Of a DNA stretch of 64,000 nucleotides, positions 1 to 8,720 are shown piece by piece. Origin of the DNA: Mycobacterium sp. Aquia_213 (GTDB taxonomy: Bacteria; Actinomycetota; Actinomycetes; Mycobacteriales; Mycobacteriaceae); NCBI RefSeq assembly GCF_026625985.1, contig NZ_CP113116.1:2170001-2234000 (forward strand). Reading direction: 5' to 3'. Within the stretch, counting starts at the first letter, position 1; the number at the start of each line of letters is the position of its first letter. The position numbers and the translations under genes are program-made. The notes beneath the pieces were generated by a model. It was not told the origin of the DNA, ran no database searches, and saw only the letters and a list, made by a program, of their open reading frames with translations.

Positions 1-81
1 TGCGGCGGCGTCGCACCGGAGGTGGCGTGGCCGTATCTCGAGCGTGCCGCGGCCGCCGCCAGTCGAGCCCACGACAAGTAA
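1..81 (+). CDS. C-terminal end of an LLM-class (luciferase-like) oxidoreductase, partial
   Basis: Frame 1 is open from the window edge to a TAA at 79-81 and encodes 26 residues. The segment CGGVAPEVAWPYLER closely matches the end of the complete luciferase-like protein at 1201-2175 (CGGLPPDIAWPYLKR), so this is the tail of a paralogous flavin/F420-dependent monooxygenase whose body lies upstream. The TAA overlaps the Shine-Dalgarno sequence of the next gene, which starts 12 bp later, suggesting one operon. The fragment is too short to assign a subfamily. Confidence 0.6.
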   Translation, partial: CGGVAPEVAWPYLERAAAAASRAHDK

Positions 82-93
82 GGAGAACTGCTG

Positions 94-1155
94 ATGCGTG
101 TTGTCGTGTGGTCCACCGGGGGAGTCGGCTCGATCGCCATCGACGCGATTCGCCGCCGGCCGGATCTGGAACTTGTTGGTGTCTGGGTATATTCGCCCGA
201 CAAGGTCGGCAAGGACGCTGGCGAGTTGGCGGGCGGTGAACCGCTGGGACTGTTGGCCACCAATGATGCCGACGCGCTGATCGCGCTGGCGCCCGACTGC
301 GTGGTGTATGCGGCCAGTGGCCCCGACCGCGATGGCGCGGCCGTGCCCGACTACGTGCGTCTGTTGGCGGCGGGCATCAACGTGGTGTCGACGTCGTCGA
401 CGAGCCTGGTGTACCCGCCGTCCTATTTTGCGCCCAACTGGCGCGACGACCTGGACGCGGCGGCCAAAGCCGGCCAGGCGTCGTTCTACGGGTCGGGCAT
501 ATTTCCCGGCTTTGCTTCGGATCAGCTCGCGTTGCTGATGACGACCCAGTCCAAGAGCATCCGCCGGATCACAGCCAGCGAGGTCGCCCTCAACGACCAC
601 TATCCGGTGGCCGACGTGATGATGGACGGGATGGGCTTTGGCCGGCCGCTGGATTTCGAGCCGATGCTGAAGACGCCCGGGTTCATCGAAATGGCTTGGA
701 AAGCACCGATTTACCTGATGGCAGAGGGCCTCGGTGTCGAGGTGGAAGAAATACGCGGTTCGCTCGATCGTGAGCTGACCGACCGCGACATCGAGGTCGC
801 GTTCGGGACAATCAAGGCCGGTACCTGCGGTGCGGTGCGGACCCGGGCAGCAGGGGTCGTCAACGGTGCGGAAGCCATCGTGATCGAGCACGTCATCCGG
901 ATGGCGCGCGATGTCGCACCGGCCTGGCCGACTTCGGAGTGTGACGCCACGTATCGGGTCGACATCGAAGGCGATCCCGATATCCACTGCGAGATGACGC
1001 TCGGGGCGGCGCAGGGCCACGCCGCGGGCCATGCCGCGATGGCGTCCACGGCAATGCGCGTCGTCAATGCGATCCCGTACGTCGTCGACGCGCCCCCGGG
1101 GCTGCTGAGCTCGCTGGACATCCCGACGACGCTGCCGCTTTACGCCTTCGACTGA
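94..1155 (+). CDS. DapB-like NAD(P)-dependent oxidoreductase (diaminopentanoate/amine dehydrogenase-like)
   Basis: This 353-residue protein opens with a Rossmann fold (VVVWSTGGVGSIAIDAI, residues 3-19), then a second strand and VGVWVYSPDKVGKDAGEL. That layout is typical of the dihydrodipicolinate reductase N-terminal family used by mycobacterial amine-dehydrogenase-like proteins. The C-terminal half should form the alpha/beta dimer and substrate domain. The start is supported by AAGGAG at 80-85. A clear paralogue lies at 56311-57396. It sits between two luciferase-like oxidoreductases, which suggests a short oxidative pathway on a lipid or terpenoid substrate. The substrate is unknown, and pairing with the flanking LLM enzymes is inferred from spacing alone. 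Confidence 0.8.
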   Translation: MRVVVWSTGGVGSIAIDAIRRRPDLELVGVWVYSPDKVGKDAGELAGGEPLGLLATNDADALIALAPDCVVYAASGPDRDGAAVPDYVRLLAAGINVVSTSSTSLVYPPSYFAPNWRDDLDAAAKAGQASFYGSGIFPGFASDQLALLMTTQSKSIRRITASEVALNDHYPVADVMMDGMGFGRPLDFEPMLKTPGFIEMAWKAPIYLMAEGLGVEVEEIRGSLDRELTDRDIEVAFGTIKAGTCGAVRTRAAGVVNGAEAIVIEHVIRMARDVAPAWPTSECDATYRVDIEGDPDIHCEMTLGAAQGHAAGHAAMASTAMRVVNAIPYVVDAPPGLLSSLDIPTTLPLYAFD

Positions 1156-1200
1156 ACGTGTAACGTGCATCACAAAGATTAGGCCACCTAGGAGGTTGCC

Positions 1201-2175
1201 GTGTTCACACTGCGCTTCGATATGCGTGCCCCGTCGTGGGGTGCGCCTCCTGCCGCGCTGTATGCCGCGGTCCCCGAAATGTGCTCCTGGGCCGAGGATC
1301 ACGGCGGCCTGGCCGCCGTGCTGTGTGAGCATCATGGGTCCGAGGACGGCTACCTGCCGTCGCCGATGATCCTGGCGCCGGCGATCGCGGCGCGCACGCA
1401 ACGGCTGGCGATGAACCTGATCCTGATTCTGCCGTTCTACGACCCGGTGCGGCTGGCCGAGGACATGTCGGTCCTCGACATCATCAGCGGTGGGCGGGCC
1501 ATGTACACCATGGCTCTCGGCTACCGGCCCGAGGAGTTCGAACACTTCGGCTTGGCCATCAAGAAGCGTGGCCGCATCGCTGACGAGAAGCTCGGGCTGT
1601 TGCGCCGGCTGCTGACCGAAGGAGCCGTCGACGACGACGGACGCCGGATCAACGTGACGCCCGCTCCGCTGACCGCGGGCGGCCCGTCGATGATGTGGGG
1701 CGGCGGCACGCTGGCGGCCGCGCGTCGGGCCGGCAGGTATGGCCTGGGCATGCTGGGTAACGCCAACGAGCCCGGCATGCGGGAGGCTTACGAGGAGGCG
1801 TGCCGCGAGCACGGCCACGCGCCGGGAACGACGATGTTTCCCGACCGCAACACCCCGTCGGTCGTGTTCGTCGCCGACGACTTGGACCAGGCCTGGAAAG
1901 AGATCGGCGAGCATCTGCTGCACGACGTGCGGACTTATGCCGCGTGGAATCCCGGGGACGAGACGACGGCCGGTTTCAGTCACGTGAAGACCGTCGACGA
2001 GCTGCGTGCCGCACCCACGTCGCACATCATTATCGATGTGGCAGAGGCGATCTCGCGGGTGAAAGCCGGTCAGGTGCTCAACCTGTCGCCGTTGTGCGGC
2101 GGGCTGCCACCGGACATCGCGTGGCCGTACCTCAAACGTGTCGGCGAAGTGGTGTTGCCCCAGGCGCTTTCGTAG
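1201..2175 (+). CDS. LLM-class flavin/F420-dependent oxidoreductase
   Basis: This 324-residue protein has the bacterial luciferase-like TIM-barrel pattern: an early LRFDMRAP strand, LCEHHGSEDGYLPSP around residues 41-55, the RLAMNLILILPFYDPVRLAEDMSVLDIISGGR segment and a MWGGGTLAAARRAGRYGLG phosphate/flavin region. The GTG start at 1201 follows a strong AGGAGG at 1190-1195. It lies 45 bp after the DapB-like gene in the same direction, so cotranscription is likely. Whether it uses FMN or F420 cannot be decided from sequence alone. Its C-terminus matches the fragment at position 1, showing local duplication of this family. Confidence 0.82.
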   Translation: MFTLRFDMRAPSWGAPPAALYAAVPEMCSWAEDHGGLAAVLCEHHGSEDGYLPSPMILAPAIAARTQRLAMNLILILPFYDPVRLAEDMSVLDIISGGRAMYTMALGYRPEEFEHFGLAIKKRGRIADEKLGLLRRLLTEGAVDDDGRRINVTPAPLTAGGPSMMWGGGTLAAARRAGRYGLGMLGNANEPGMREAYEEACREHGHAPGTTMFPDRNTPSVVFVADDLDQAWKEIGEHLLHDVRTYAAWNPGDETTAGFSHVKTVDELRAAPTSHIIIDVAEAISRVKAGQVLNLSPLCGGLPPDIAWPYLKRVGEVVLPQALS

Positions 2176-2180
2176 CGGCA

Positions 2181-2966
2181 CTACTTGGGTTGGTTCGGTA
2201 CGCCCGGGTATAGCTGCTCGGTCGGGCCCACCGTCACCAGACCGGCCAGTTTGGTGATGAGATGGGGCGCAAAGACCGCGCCGTACAACAGGTTTCCGAA
2301 GACGATGACGGTGACAACGGACAGCACCGACGATTGCACGCGACTCTTCGTCTTCGTGTCAGCCCACGCCTCGACGATATTGCGTCCCTCGGAATCGGTC
2401 CGCCCCAAGAGGTAGGTGAAGACCATCATCTGGATGCCCATGGCGAGCGAGTCGTAGAGCGGGTACTGGTGCTTGGTCCCCTCGAAGATGGCGAGACCCG
2501 GAATCACGTAGCCGTAGTAGAAGTTGCCGAGCTGGGCGCCGGTGAAGGCGTTGAAGAACAGAGCCCAGCAGAACCCGACGGCCAGGCCGACCACCAGGAG
2601 GGTGATTGGCCTGCGCCAGCCGAACTTTGCGCTCAGCCAACGTCCGAGTGCGGCACCGGTCAGCCCGGGAATCACGAAGTAGGAGACGTAGCCGATGGGT
2701 ACCGCGGAGGGCAAGCCGCCCCAGGTGACGTTCATCGGCCACCAGGACGGCATTCGGGGCAGCGCCGGCGGGAATTGGGCATACATTGCCCAGTCGTACG
2801 GTGACTCGATCCAGGAGAACGAGATCGCCGAGAGGCTGAGAAGCAGCAGGGGGTGGATGCGCCGGCGACGGTAGCTCAGGTAGATCCCGGCGACCAGGAA
2901 CACGGCGCTGCTGATGTACGAGAAGTACATCGCCCCCGCCATGATGGGCGTCATTTCGGTGTTCAC
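2181..2966 (-). CDS. AveC-like (spirocyclase family) integral membrane protein
   Basis: The 261-residue protein has about six or seven hydrophobic segments and the motifs WIESPYDWAMYAQFPP, GGLPSAVPIGYVSYFVIPGLTGA and FFNAFTGAQLGNFYYGYVIPGLAIFEG. These resemble mycobacterial proteins annotated as AveC-like, after the Streptomyces factor involved in spiroketal formation in avermectin. A similar reaction here is not shown, since the family name rests on distant similarity. The GTG start overlaps the stop of a tiny upstream ORF in a GTGA junction, implying translational coupling. It lies in a cluster of P450, TetR and LLM genes, consistent with lipid or polyketide-like oxidation. Confidence 0.65.
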   Translation of the reverse strand: MNTEMTPIMAGAMYFSYISSAVFLVAGIYLSYRRRRIHPLLLLSLSAISFSWIESPYDWAMYAQFPPALPRMPSWWPMNVTWGGLPSAVPIGYVSYFVIPGLTGAALGRWLSAKFGWRRPITLLVVGLAVGFCWALFFNAFTGAQLGNFYYGYVIPGLAIFEGTKHQYPLYDSLAMGIQMMVFTYLLGRTDSEGRNIVEAWADTKTKSRVQSSVLSVVTVIVFGNLLYGAVFAPHLITKLAGLVTVGPTEQLYPGVPNQPK

Positions 2967-3079
2967 TGGCGGCCCTCGTCACTCGGCGCGCGACGCGCCT
3001 CGGGATCGAAGCGAAGTACCAGCCCGAATATCAAGATGATCAGGCCGAACAGCGTGCCAAGCATGATGACAGCGCCCAT
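2963..3079 (-). CDS. Small single-pass membrane protein (38 aa)
   Basis: An ATG at 3077-3079 (minus) opens a 38-codon frame. It encodes a hydrophobic helix (MGAVIMLGTLFGLIILIFG) followed by a basic/acidic tail rich in R, D and E, ending in a TGA that overlaps the start of the AveC-like gene by four bases. One membrane segment plus a charged tail and the GTGA coupling argue for a real small protein acting with the AveC-like partner. AAGGGTGAC lies just upstream of the ATG as a possible ribosome site. It is shorter than usual gene-finder limits. Function is unknown. Confidence 0.55.
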   Translation of the reverse strand: MGAVIMLGTLFGLIILIFGLVLRFDPEARRAPSDEGRQ

Positions 3080-3110
3080 GGTGTCACCCTTTCGATGGTG
3101 CGCGATTTAA

Positions 3111-3149
3111 GATAGTGGATACTATCCTATTTAGATAGTGGATACTATC
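3111..3149. promoter_or_regulatory. Tandem palindromic TetR operator
   Basis: The 16-bp palindrome GATAGTGGATACTATC (6-bp arms, 4-bp spacer) occurs twice identically, at 3111-3126 and 3134-3149, with centres 23 bp apart. It sits between the divergent membrane-protein pair (minus) and the TetR gene (plus). This is a classic TetR-family double operator, and the neighbouring repressor at 3194 is the obvious candidate ligand, controlling itself and both sides. Confidence 0.75.
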
Positions 3150-3193
3150 CCCAAAGCGGTCGACCGCAAGGCCGTTCCAAGGAGTGGACATCG

Positions 3194-3844
3194 GTGCCCC
3201 AGCGAGCAATTAAGCAGCCAATACCGGCCACGGTGGCGCGTCGGCCCCGCGGCGAGCCGCGCCGGCTGCTGCTTGACGCCGCGCGGGAACTCTTCGCCGG
3301 CCAGGACTATCGCAGCACCACAACGCGGGAGATCGCCCAGGCCGCCGGCGTCACCGAACACTTGCTGTTCCGCAATTTCGGTTCGAAGGCGGCGCTGTTC
3401 CGCGAGGCGCTTGTCGTGCCCTTCGTCAGCTTCGTCGACGAGTTCGGCCAGACCTGGCAGTCGGTGAAAACCGAGGAGACCGACGAACAGGAGCTGACCC
3501 GGCTTTTCGTCTCGCAGCTCTACGACGTATTCGTCGAACACCAGGGTCTGCTGTTGACGCTGATGGCGGCCGACAGCCTCAGCGACGAGGAAAAGGCTGA
3601 CGCCGGCATCGCCGAGATCCGCCGCGCCGTCACGGTGCTCGGCCAAATCAGCGTGGAAGGAATGCAATTGCGGGGGTTGCGGTCCGACCACCCGGACCTT
3701 CCGGCCCACTCAACGGTTTCGATGATCGCGGGAATGGCCGCGCTGCGGTCGACCTACTTTGGCGATAAGCCACCGCCGCGAGCGGTGATCGTTGAGGAAC
3801 TTGTTCAAGCACTCTTGCACGGCTTCTTGCACCGCAACGACTGA
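3194..3844 (+). CDS. TetR/AcrR-family transcriptional regulator
   Basis: The 216-residue protein has an N-terminal TetR helix-turn-helix at about residues 20-65: LLDAARELFAGQDYRSTTTREIAQAAGVTEHLLFRNFGSKAALF. A divergent ligand-binding half follows. The GTG start at 3194 follows AAGGAG ending near 3183. Two identical 16-bp palindromes lie 45-83 bp upstream and are the likely operator. It is followed 15 bp later by a P450 gene in the same direction and faces the AveC-like pair, so it probably senses a substrate of this oxidation cluster. The ligand is unknown. Confidence 0.85.
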   Translation: MPQRAIKQPIPATVARRPRGEPRRLLLDAARELFAGQDYRSTTTREIAQAAGVTEHLLFRNFGSKAALFREALVVPFVSFVDEFGQTWQSVKTEETDEQELTRLFVSQLYDVFVEHQGLLLTLMAADSLSDEEKADAGIAEIRRAVTVLGQISVEGMQLRGLRSDHPDLPAHSTVSMIAGMAALRSTYFGDKPPPRAVIVEELVQALLHGFLHRND

Positions 3845-3859
3845 GTTAGGGATCCGACA

Positions 3860-5059
3860 ATGACAAGCCCCAGCGCCGTTGAGTTGTATTACGACCCATT
3901 TGATGTCGACATCGACTCGAACCCGTACCCGGTGTGGAAGCGCATGCGTGAGGAAGCGCCGCTGTACTACAACGAAAAGTACAACTTCTTCGCGCTGAGT
4001 CGATACGACGACGTGTCGCGTGAACTGCACAACTGGGAGACCTACCGGTCCGGCCGCGGGACCACCGCCGACATTCTGTTCGCGAATATCGAAGTGCCAC
4101 CGGGCATTCTGCTGTTCGAGGACCCGCCGCTGCACGACCTGCACCGCAAACTGCTGTCCCGGGTTTTCACCCCCCGGCGCATGCTGGCGGTCGAGGAGAT
4201 GGTGCGCGGCTTCTGCGTGCGCGAGCTTGACCCACTGGTCGGCGGCAGTGGCTTCGATTTCATCCGCGACCTGGGCGCGATGATGCCGATGCGGACCATT
4301 GGATATCTGTTGGGCATCCCCGAAGCGGATCAGGAGAAGATTCGGGACCGCAGTATCGCCAACATTGAGATGACCAAGGACAGCGACCCCGCCGCGGTCG
4401 ATGCGAGTGTGTTCGCGAATACCATCGGCCTGTTCGCCGAGTACATCGAATGGCGGGCCGATAACCCTTCCGATGACCTGATGACCGAACTGCTGCGGGC
4501 CGAGGTCGACGAGGGCGACGGCAAGCGCCCCCTGACGCGCACCGAGGTGCTGTCCTACACCGCGATGATCGCCGGTGCCGGCAACGAAACCACCGCTCGC
4601 TTAATCGGTTTCATGGGTCAGCTGCTGTCCGACCACCCGGACGCGCGCCGTGAGCTTGCCTCGGACCACTCGCTGATCCCCGGTGCGATCGAGGAGACGC
4701 TGCGTTACGAACCGCCGTCGCCGGTGCAGGCGCGCTACGTCGCGCAGGATGCCGAGCTGTACGGTCGCGCGATTCCCGAGGGATCGTTCATGCTGCTGCT
4801 GAACGCGTCGGCCAACCGCGACGAGAGCCAGTTCGCCGATCCGGACCGCTACGACATACACCGCGGCGGAAGCCATCTCAGCTTCGGGCAGGGCCTGCAC
4901 TTCTGCTTGGGCTCGGCGCTGGCGCGGTTGGAAGGGCGAGTGGCGTTCGAAGAGGTGCTCAAACGCTGGCCCGACTGGGAAGTCGACTACGCGAACGCCC
5001 AACGGGCGCATACTGCGAGCGTCCGCGGCTGGGCACGCTTGCCTGTTGTGGTGGGGTGA
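3860..5059 (+). CDS. Cytochrome P450
   Basis: This 399-residue soluble bacterial P450 shows the I-helix oxygen-binding motif AGAGNETT, the K-helix ExxR in EETLRYEPPSP, and the heme loop FGQGLHFCLG with the thiolate cysteine. Length is normal for the class. It directly follows the TetR gene (15 bp gap), so the two are probably cotranscribed and regulated by the tandem operator. Redox partners (ferredoxin and reductase) are not adjacent. The CYP family number cannot be fixed by eye. Neighbouring LLM and DapB-like enzymes suggest a lipid or isoprenoid substrate, which is an inference only. Confidence 0.9.
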   Translation: MTSPSAVELYYDPFDVDIDSNPYPVWKRMREEAPLYYNEKYNFFALSRYDDVSRELHNWETYRSGRGTTADILFANIEVPPGILLFEDPPLHDLHRKLLSRVFTPRRMLAVEEMVRGFCVRELDPLVGGSGFDFIRDLGAMMPMRTIGYLLGIPEADQEKIRDRSIANIEMTKDSDPAAVDASVFANTIGLFAEYIEWRADNPSDDLMTELLRAEVDEGDGKRPLTRTEVLSYTAMIAGAGNETTARLIGFMGQLLSDHPDARRELASDHSLIPGAIEETLRYEPPSPVQARYVAQDAELYGRAIPEGSFMLLLNASANRDESQFADPDRYDIHRGGSHLSFGQGLHFCLGSALARLEGRVAFEEVLKRWPDWEVDYANAQRAHTASVRGWARLPVVVG

Positions 5060-5070
5060 TAACGACGTTG

Positions 5071-6282
5071 CTAGCGACTGGCCGGGCGCAACATGCCCGA
5101 GGCGACGACGGCGAAGGCCATCCACACGGCGGCATAGCTGAAGGCAACTGCCGGCGAAGCCACGGTATACAGCACGCCCGCGACGACGGTCGCCACCACG
5201 TCGCCTGCTGCCTGGACCGCGCCCAGCACACCGAACCCGCTGCCGCGCAGGCGATCCGGTAGCAGTTGCGACACGACGGCAGATTGGGTTGGCTCGGCAA
5301 GCCCGATGCCCGCCCCGGCCAGCGCGAAGCCTAAGGCGATGATCACCGGATTATGTGCCCCGGCGGCAAACACCAGGTAGCCAATCACGTAGACGGCAGC
5401 GCCGGTGGCGAATACAGCGCGAGGTCCGGCCTGGTCGTACCATCGGCCCGCGACCAGCGAGGCAACTGTGGCGACCACGTTGTGAAGGGCGTAGATCAGG
5501 ATCGCCAGTGATGTCGCCGCGGTCACCGTGCGCTCCGGCGAGGTAAGCAACTGGGTGGAGCGCAGGATCAAGAGTGTCGTTGCGATATTGCCGAATTCGA
5601 ACAGGGCCACCGGGAGCAGCGCCCTGAGCATGCCGGCATCGCGCAGCGCGCCGAACTCGAATCGCCGCTTGACCGCGGGGCTGCCGGCCTGCTTGTGGCG
5701 ACGGGCTTCGCGGGCGGCGATCAGGATCGCGACGGCAGCGAACAGTCCGGGAATCACCGCCAGGCACAGCGTAGTCCGAATGCCCACCCAGGCCACCAGC
5801 CCGGCCGCCAGCAGCGGTCCCACCACTGCACCGAGGTTGTCACCGGCACGCTCGAGCCCGAATGTTCTGCCGCGCGCCCACTCTGGGCTCAGGGATGACA
5901 GCAGTGCATCGCGCGACGGCGACCGCACACCGCGCGACATCCACGCGAGGGCGCGAAAGAAGCCGGCCTGCCATACCGTCGCTGTCACGCCGATCGCTCC
6001 GGTCGCCAAAGCGGTAGCCAGGTAACCGCCGGACGCGATGCGTCCACGACGGTCGGGGTCATTCGCGAGTGGTCCGCCGACCAGTTTCATTACACCAATC
6101 AGTGCGTCGCTGACGCCGTCGACCACACCAAGGGCCGCGGCGGAGGCCCCCAGCGTCCCAGTCAGAAACGTGGGCAATACCGAGGTCGTCACTTCGTGGC
6201 TCGCATCGGAGAAAAAGCTCGTCGCTCCGACAGCCCCGACGCCGGGAGTGAGCCACTTTTGGTCGCCAGGTTGCTCGGTCAT
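5071..6282 (-). CDS. Major facilitator superfamily transporter
   Basis: This is a protein of about 403 residues with roughly twelve hydrophobic segments and MFS loop signatures, such as GVSDALIGVMKLVGGPLANDPDRRGR and SPSRDALLSSLSPEWARGRTFGLERAGDNLG in the first half. The ATG at 6282 (MTEQPGDQK) is preferred over more upstream codons, because the extra 37 residues are basic and non-hydrophobic and run toward the neighbouring hydrolase. It probably exports a drug or small metabolite. It converges on the P450 gene, with only 11 bp between the stops. Confidence 0.8.
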   Translation of the reverse strand: MTEQPGDQKWLTPGVGAVGATSFFSDASHEVTTSVLPTFLTGTLGASAAALGVVDGVSDALIGVMKLVGGPLANDPDRRGRIASGGYLATALATGAIGVTATVWQAGFFRALAWMSRGVRSPSRDALLSSLSPEWARGRTFGLERAGDNLGAVVGPLLAAGLVAWVGIRTTLCLAVIPGLFAAVAILIAAREARRHKQAGSPAVKRRFEFGALRDAGMLRALLPVALFEFGNIATTLLILRSTQLLTSPERTVTAATSLAILIYALHNVVATVASLVAGRWYDQAGPRAVFATGAAVYVIGYLVFAAGAHNPVIIALGFALAGAGIGLAEPTQSAVVSQLLPDRLRGSGFGVLGAVQAAGDVVATVVAGVLYTVASPAVAFSYAAVWMAFAVVASGMLRPASR

Positions 6283-6328
6283 AGCAGCGACATAACCACG
6301 GTTCGTCAAAAACCGGCGAATGCAACGC

Positions 6329-7381
6329 TTAGAGAATGCTTTGATCCACCAGGACCGCGCCGTCGGGCTGGTTCCCGAGTGTGTGCAGCGCAATGTCCTC
6401 GTCTTGGACGGTCAGCAGGACGATCTGAGCCAATTGCCGGGGAGCGTCGCACTGCACGTAGTGGTCGGCGCCCGGCACCACCCAGTAGCGGTTTCGGCCT
6501 GGCTTGGTCTTGAGGTACGTCTGCCAAACGTGGTTCGGGACCCGCAGCGGCGCGACGTTGTCGTGCAATCCCCACACCACGGTGGTGTTCACATCGCTGG
6601 TGGAAAGTGCTTCAAGCCAATTGGTTTCGTCGGCGGCGCGCTCGTTCAGATACTGGATCGTGTCGGGTAGCACCCGGATGCCGTCGTTGTGGGCGAAGCA
6701 TTTGGCCAGCGCGGCGATTTCGGGGTCGGTCAATTTCCTTCTCGGCATGAAGGTGCTGGCCCCCATGCCGGCCGCCAGGGTCTCCGGTGTCGTCGCGTCG
6801 GCGGTGGCGCGCCCCGTTTCAGGGTCGAGCAGCGCGGTTTGAAACAGCGTCAGATTCGCCAGCGGAAGGTAGATGTTGGCGTTGGTCAAGATGAGGTCGA
6901 GGGGGACCGCTGCTGGGTCCAGCGCCGCCAACATGCCCAGCGCGACCATGCCGACACTGCTGCCGCGATCATGGGTGAGCATGCGAAACTCGGCCAGCTT
7001 CCACACGTCGGTGATCGCGTGCACAAGCAGGCGTGCATCGTCGTACAACGAATACACGTACGGATGCGGCGGCTTGTCCGACAGTCCGTAACCCGGAAAG
7101 TCCAGCGCGTAGATATCGAAATCGGAGCTCAGCTCATGCGCCAAGTCGAAGAAATCGATGCTCGACGTCGGAAAGCCATGAACGAGCACGAGCGCCGGTG
7201 CCCCGGGTGTGCCGAAGCGGCGACTGAACACCCCGACTTCCTGACCCTCGTTGGCGGCGGTCGTCGACCGCCAGCGAAGTTCGGTACCGCCCTTTTGCCA
7301 CTCCGCGAAGATGTCCAAGCTGCCAGCATCCCAGAGGCGATCGTGGTTAGACAACCGGTGTTTCGCCACACCGTCGTTCAC
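6329..7381 (-). CDS. Alpha/beta hydrolase, epoxide hydrolase/haloalkane dehalogenase-like
   Basis: This 350-residue alpha/beta hydrolase has the oxyanion motif HGFPTSS near residue 70. Its nucleophile elbow is THDRGSS, with Asp rather than Ser as the likely nucleophile, as in epoxide hydrolases and haloalkane dehalogenases. The C-terminal catalytic histidine is in GADHYVQCDAPRQL. The ATG overlaps the stop of the upstream lipoprotein gene by four bases (ATGA), so the two are translationally coupled. The MFS gene follows 46 bp downstream on the same strand. The substrate is unknown. An Asp nucleophile makes a simple esterase less likely. Confidence 0.82.
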   Translation of the reverse strand: MNDGVAKHRLSNHDRLWDAGSLDIFAEWQKGGTELRWRSTTAANEGQEVGVFSRRFGTPGAPALVLVHGFPTSSIDFFDLAHELSSDFDIYALDFPGYGLSDKPPHPYVYSLYDDARLLVHAITDVWKLAEFRMLTHDRGSSVGMVALGMLAALDPAAVPLDLILTNANIYLPLANLTLFQTALLDPETGRATADATTPETLAAGMGASTFMPRRKLTDPEIAALAKCFAHNDGIRVLPDTIQYLNERAADETNWLEALSTSDVNTTVVWGLHDNVAPLRVPNHVWQTYLKTKPGRNRYWVVPGADHYVQCDAPRQLAQIVLLTVQDEDIALHTLGNQPDGAVLVDQSIL

Positions 7382-7896
7382 GGGCAGGTCACATGTATCC
7401 CGAATGTGACCTGTCGCATACCGGTTTGGCCCGGCATGGTCCCCTGCCCGTTGCCGGTGATCGTATAGCTCTTGCCGTCTTTGGCGACGATTACCTGGTT
7501 CACGGATTGGGTCGGTTGATAGGGCAGTTGGTACTGACCGTTTCCGACTTTCAGTGAAATCGAAAAGCCGTCAACGCTTGGCGGCTTTTCGTCCGACAGC
7601 GCGAACGACAACGATGCCGAATCGTCATGAACGCTGATGCGTGTCGTCAGATCCCCCGACTCCGGAGGTGTTGCATGCGGTGCCGAAGCCGAACTGGAGC
7701 ACTCGACTTTGGAGGTAATCGTGTGCGAGTGCTGGTCCAGCATGACGGTTGTGTTTGACGGAGCCGGACTCGAGCTGGCGGGCGACGCGGGCTTGCCGCC
7801 GTTGTTGGAACAGGCCGACAGGCCGGCGGCCAGCACGACCACGCCGAGCCCGGCAACACGACGGCTGATCCGCCGCCGAGCGTCCGGATTCTTCAT
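7378..7896 (-). CDS. LpqH-like (19 kDa antigen family) lipoprotein
   Basis: The 172-residue product starts MKNPDARRRISRR and has a hydrophobic stretch ending in the lipobox LSAC. A Ser/Pro/Thr-rich linker and a beta-rich domain follow, ending in KDGKSYTITGNGQG and VTFGIHVTCP. This pattern matches the mycobacterial LpqH/LppE lipoprotein family, and the two conserved cysteines (one after TSKVEC, one at the C-terminus) are present. The ATG at 7896 is chosen because TAGGAGGA lies just upstream at 7903-7910 and the signal peptide begins there. It is coupled to the downstream hydrolase. It is a surface-exposed lipoprotein of unclear function. Confidence 0.8.
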   Translation of the reverse strand: MKNPDARRRISRRVAGLGVVVLAAGLSACSNNGGKPASPASSSPAPSNTTVMLDQHSHTITSKVECSSSASAPHATPPESGDLTTRISVHDDSASLSFALSDEKPPSVDGFSISLKVGNGQYQLPYQPTQSVNQVIVAKDGKSYTITGNGQGTMPGQTGMRQVTFGIHVTCP

Positions 7897-7994
7897 CGCA
7901 AGTCCTCCTAGAGGTCTTTCTCCGAAGGCGCGCACCGCGCCGTGCCTACCGTAGCCGCATCGACGCAGTTCAGTGCGTGCTGGCCCACATCGGG

Positions 7995-8720
7995 CTACGG
8001 CCAGGCTTCCCAATGGATCATTGTGCGCAGCGGACCGGCGAATACGGGTCGCACCGCGCGCGATCGCCAACGCTCTTCGACGAGCGGCGCCAGGGCAGCC
8101 GTCGTGCTGAGCGGGTCGCCGTCAAGGTAGACGACGGTGATGTATTGATGGTCGGCGCGCCAGCCGCGGGGTAAATGGCTCCATCCGGTGCTCGAACCGA
8201 ATGTCCAGGCGCCCGCGGTGCCGGGTGTGGCGAGCAGCGCGGGGATGTGTTCGGCGTGCAGCCATTGCAGCCATGCGTTCGAGCGGCCGTCGGTGGGCTC
8301 CTCGACGATCAGCAGGATTCCGCGGTGCGGCCGGAACGGCACCACCTCAGCGGAAATCAGAGCGTGCGGCGAGGAGTGCCACTGCAGCAGGCGTAGCCCC
8401 GCGATTTGCAGCAGCGGCCGCGCGACGGGAAAGCGACCGTTCTCCCGCAGTTCACGGCCGAGTGTCACAAAGTCATCGAAGGTTTCTTCAACGGGGTCGC
8501 TCACCAGATAGTGCACGACATTGCCGATCTCGCCCAACGGTCCGTCGGCCGCCAGGCGATGGTTGAGGTAATCGCCGTCTGCAATCCAGCGCAATCCGTG
8601 CACGATGCCCGGAAGCTGATATTGCTCCGGCATGTGATCGAGCAGGTGCCAACGCAGATAACCGCTTTCGTCGTCGGACGCAGCGGTGAGGCTGAATATG
8701 CCTGCCTTGACCCGGATCAC
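7995..8720 (-). CDS. EthD/dimeric alpha-beta-barrel-like protein, hypothetical
   Basis: The 241-residue protein appears to contain two related halves, each with the look of a ferredoxin-like dimeric alpha/beta barrel. The first has YLRWHLLDHMPEQYQLPGIVHGLRW; the second has LIVEEPTDGRSNAWLQWLHAEHIPALLATPGTAGAWTFG. Such repeats occur in EthD-type proteins that accompany oxidative degradation pathways. The GTG start overlaps the LLM gene's stop by four bases, making it the last gene of an SDR-LLM-EthD-like operon. No catalytic residues can be assigned, so it may be a lyase, mono-oxygenase helper or binding protein. Confidence 0.6.
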   Translation of the reverse strand: MIRVKAGIFSLTAASDDESGYLRWHLLDHMPEQYQLPGIVHGLRWIADGDYLNHRLAADGPLGEIGNVVHYLVSDPVEETFDDFVTLGRELRENGRFPVARPLLQIAGLRLLQWHSSPHALISAEVVPFRPHRGILLIVEEPTDGRSNAWLQWLHAEHIPALLATPGTAGAWTFGSSTGWSHLPRGWRADHQYITVVYLDGDPLSTTAALAPLVEERWRSRAVRPVFAGPLRTMIHWEAWP

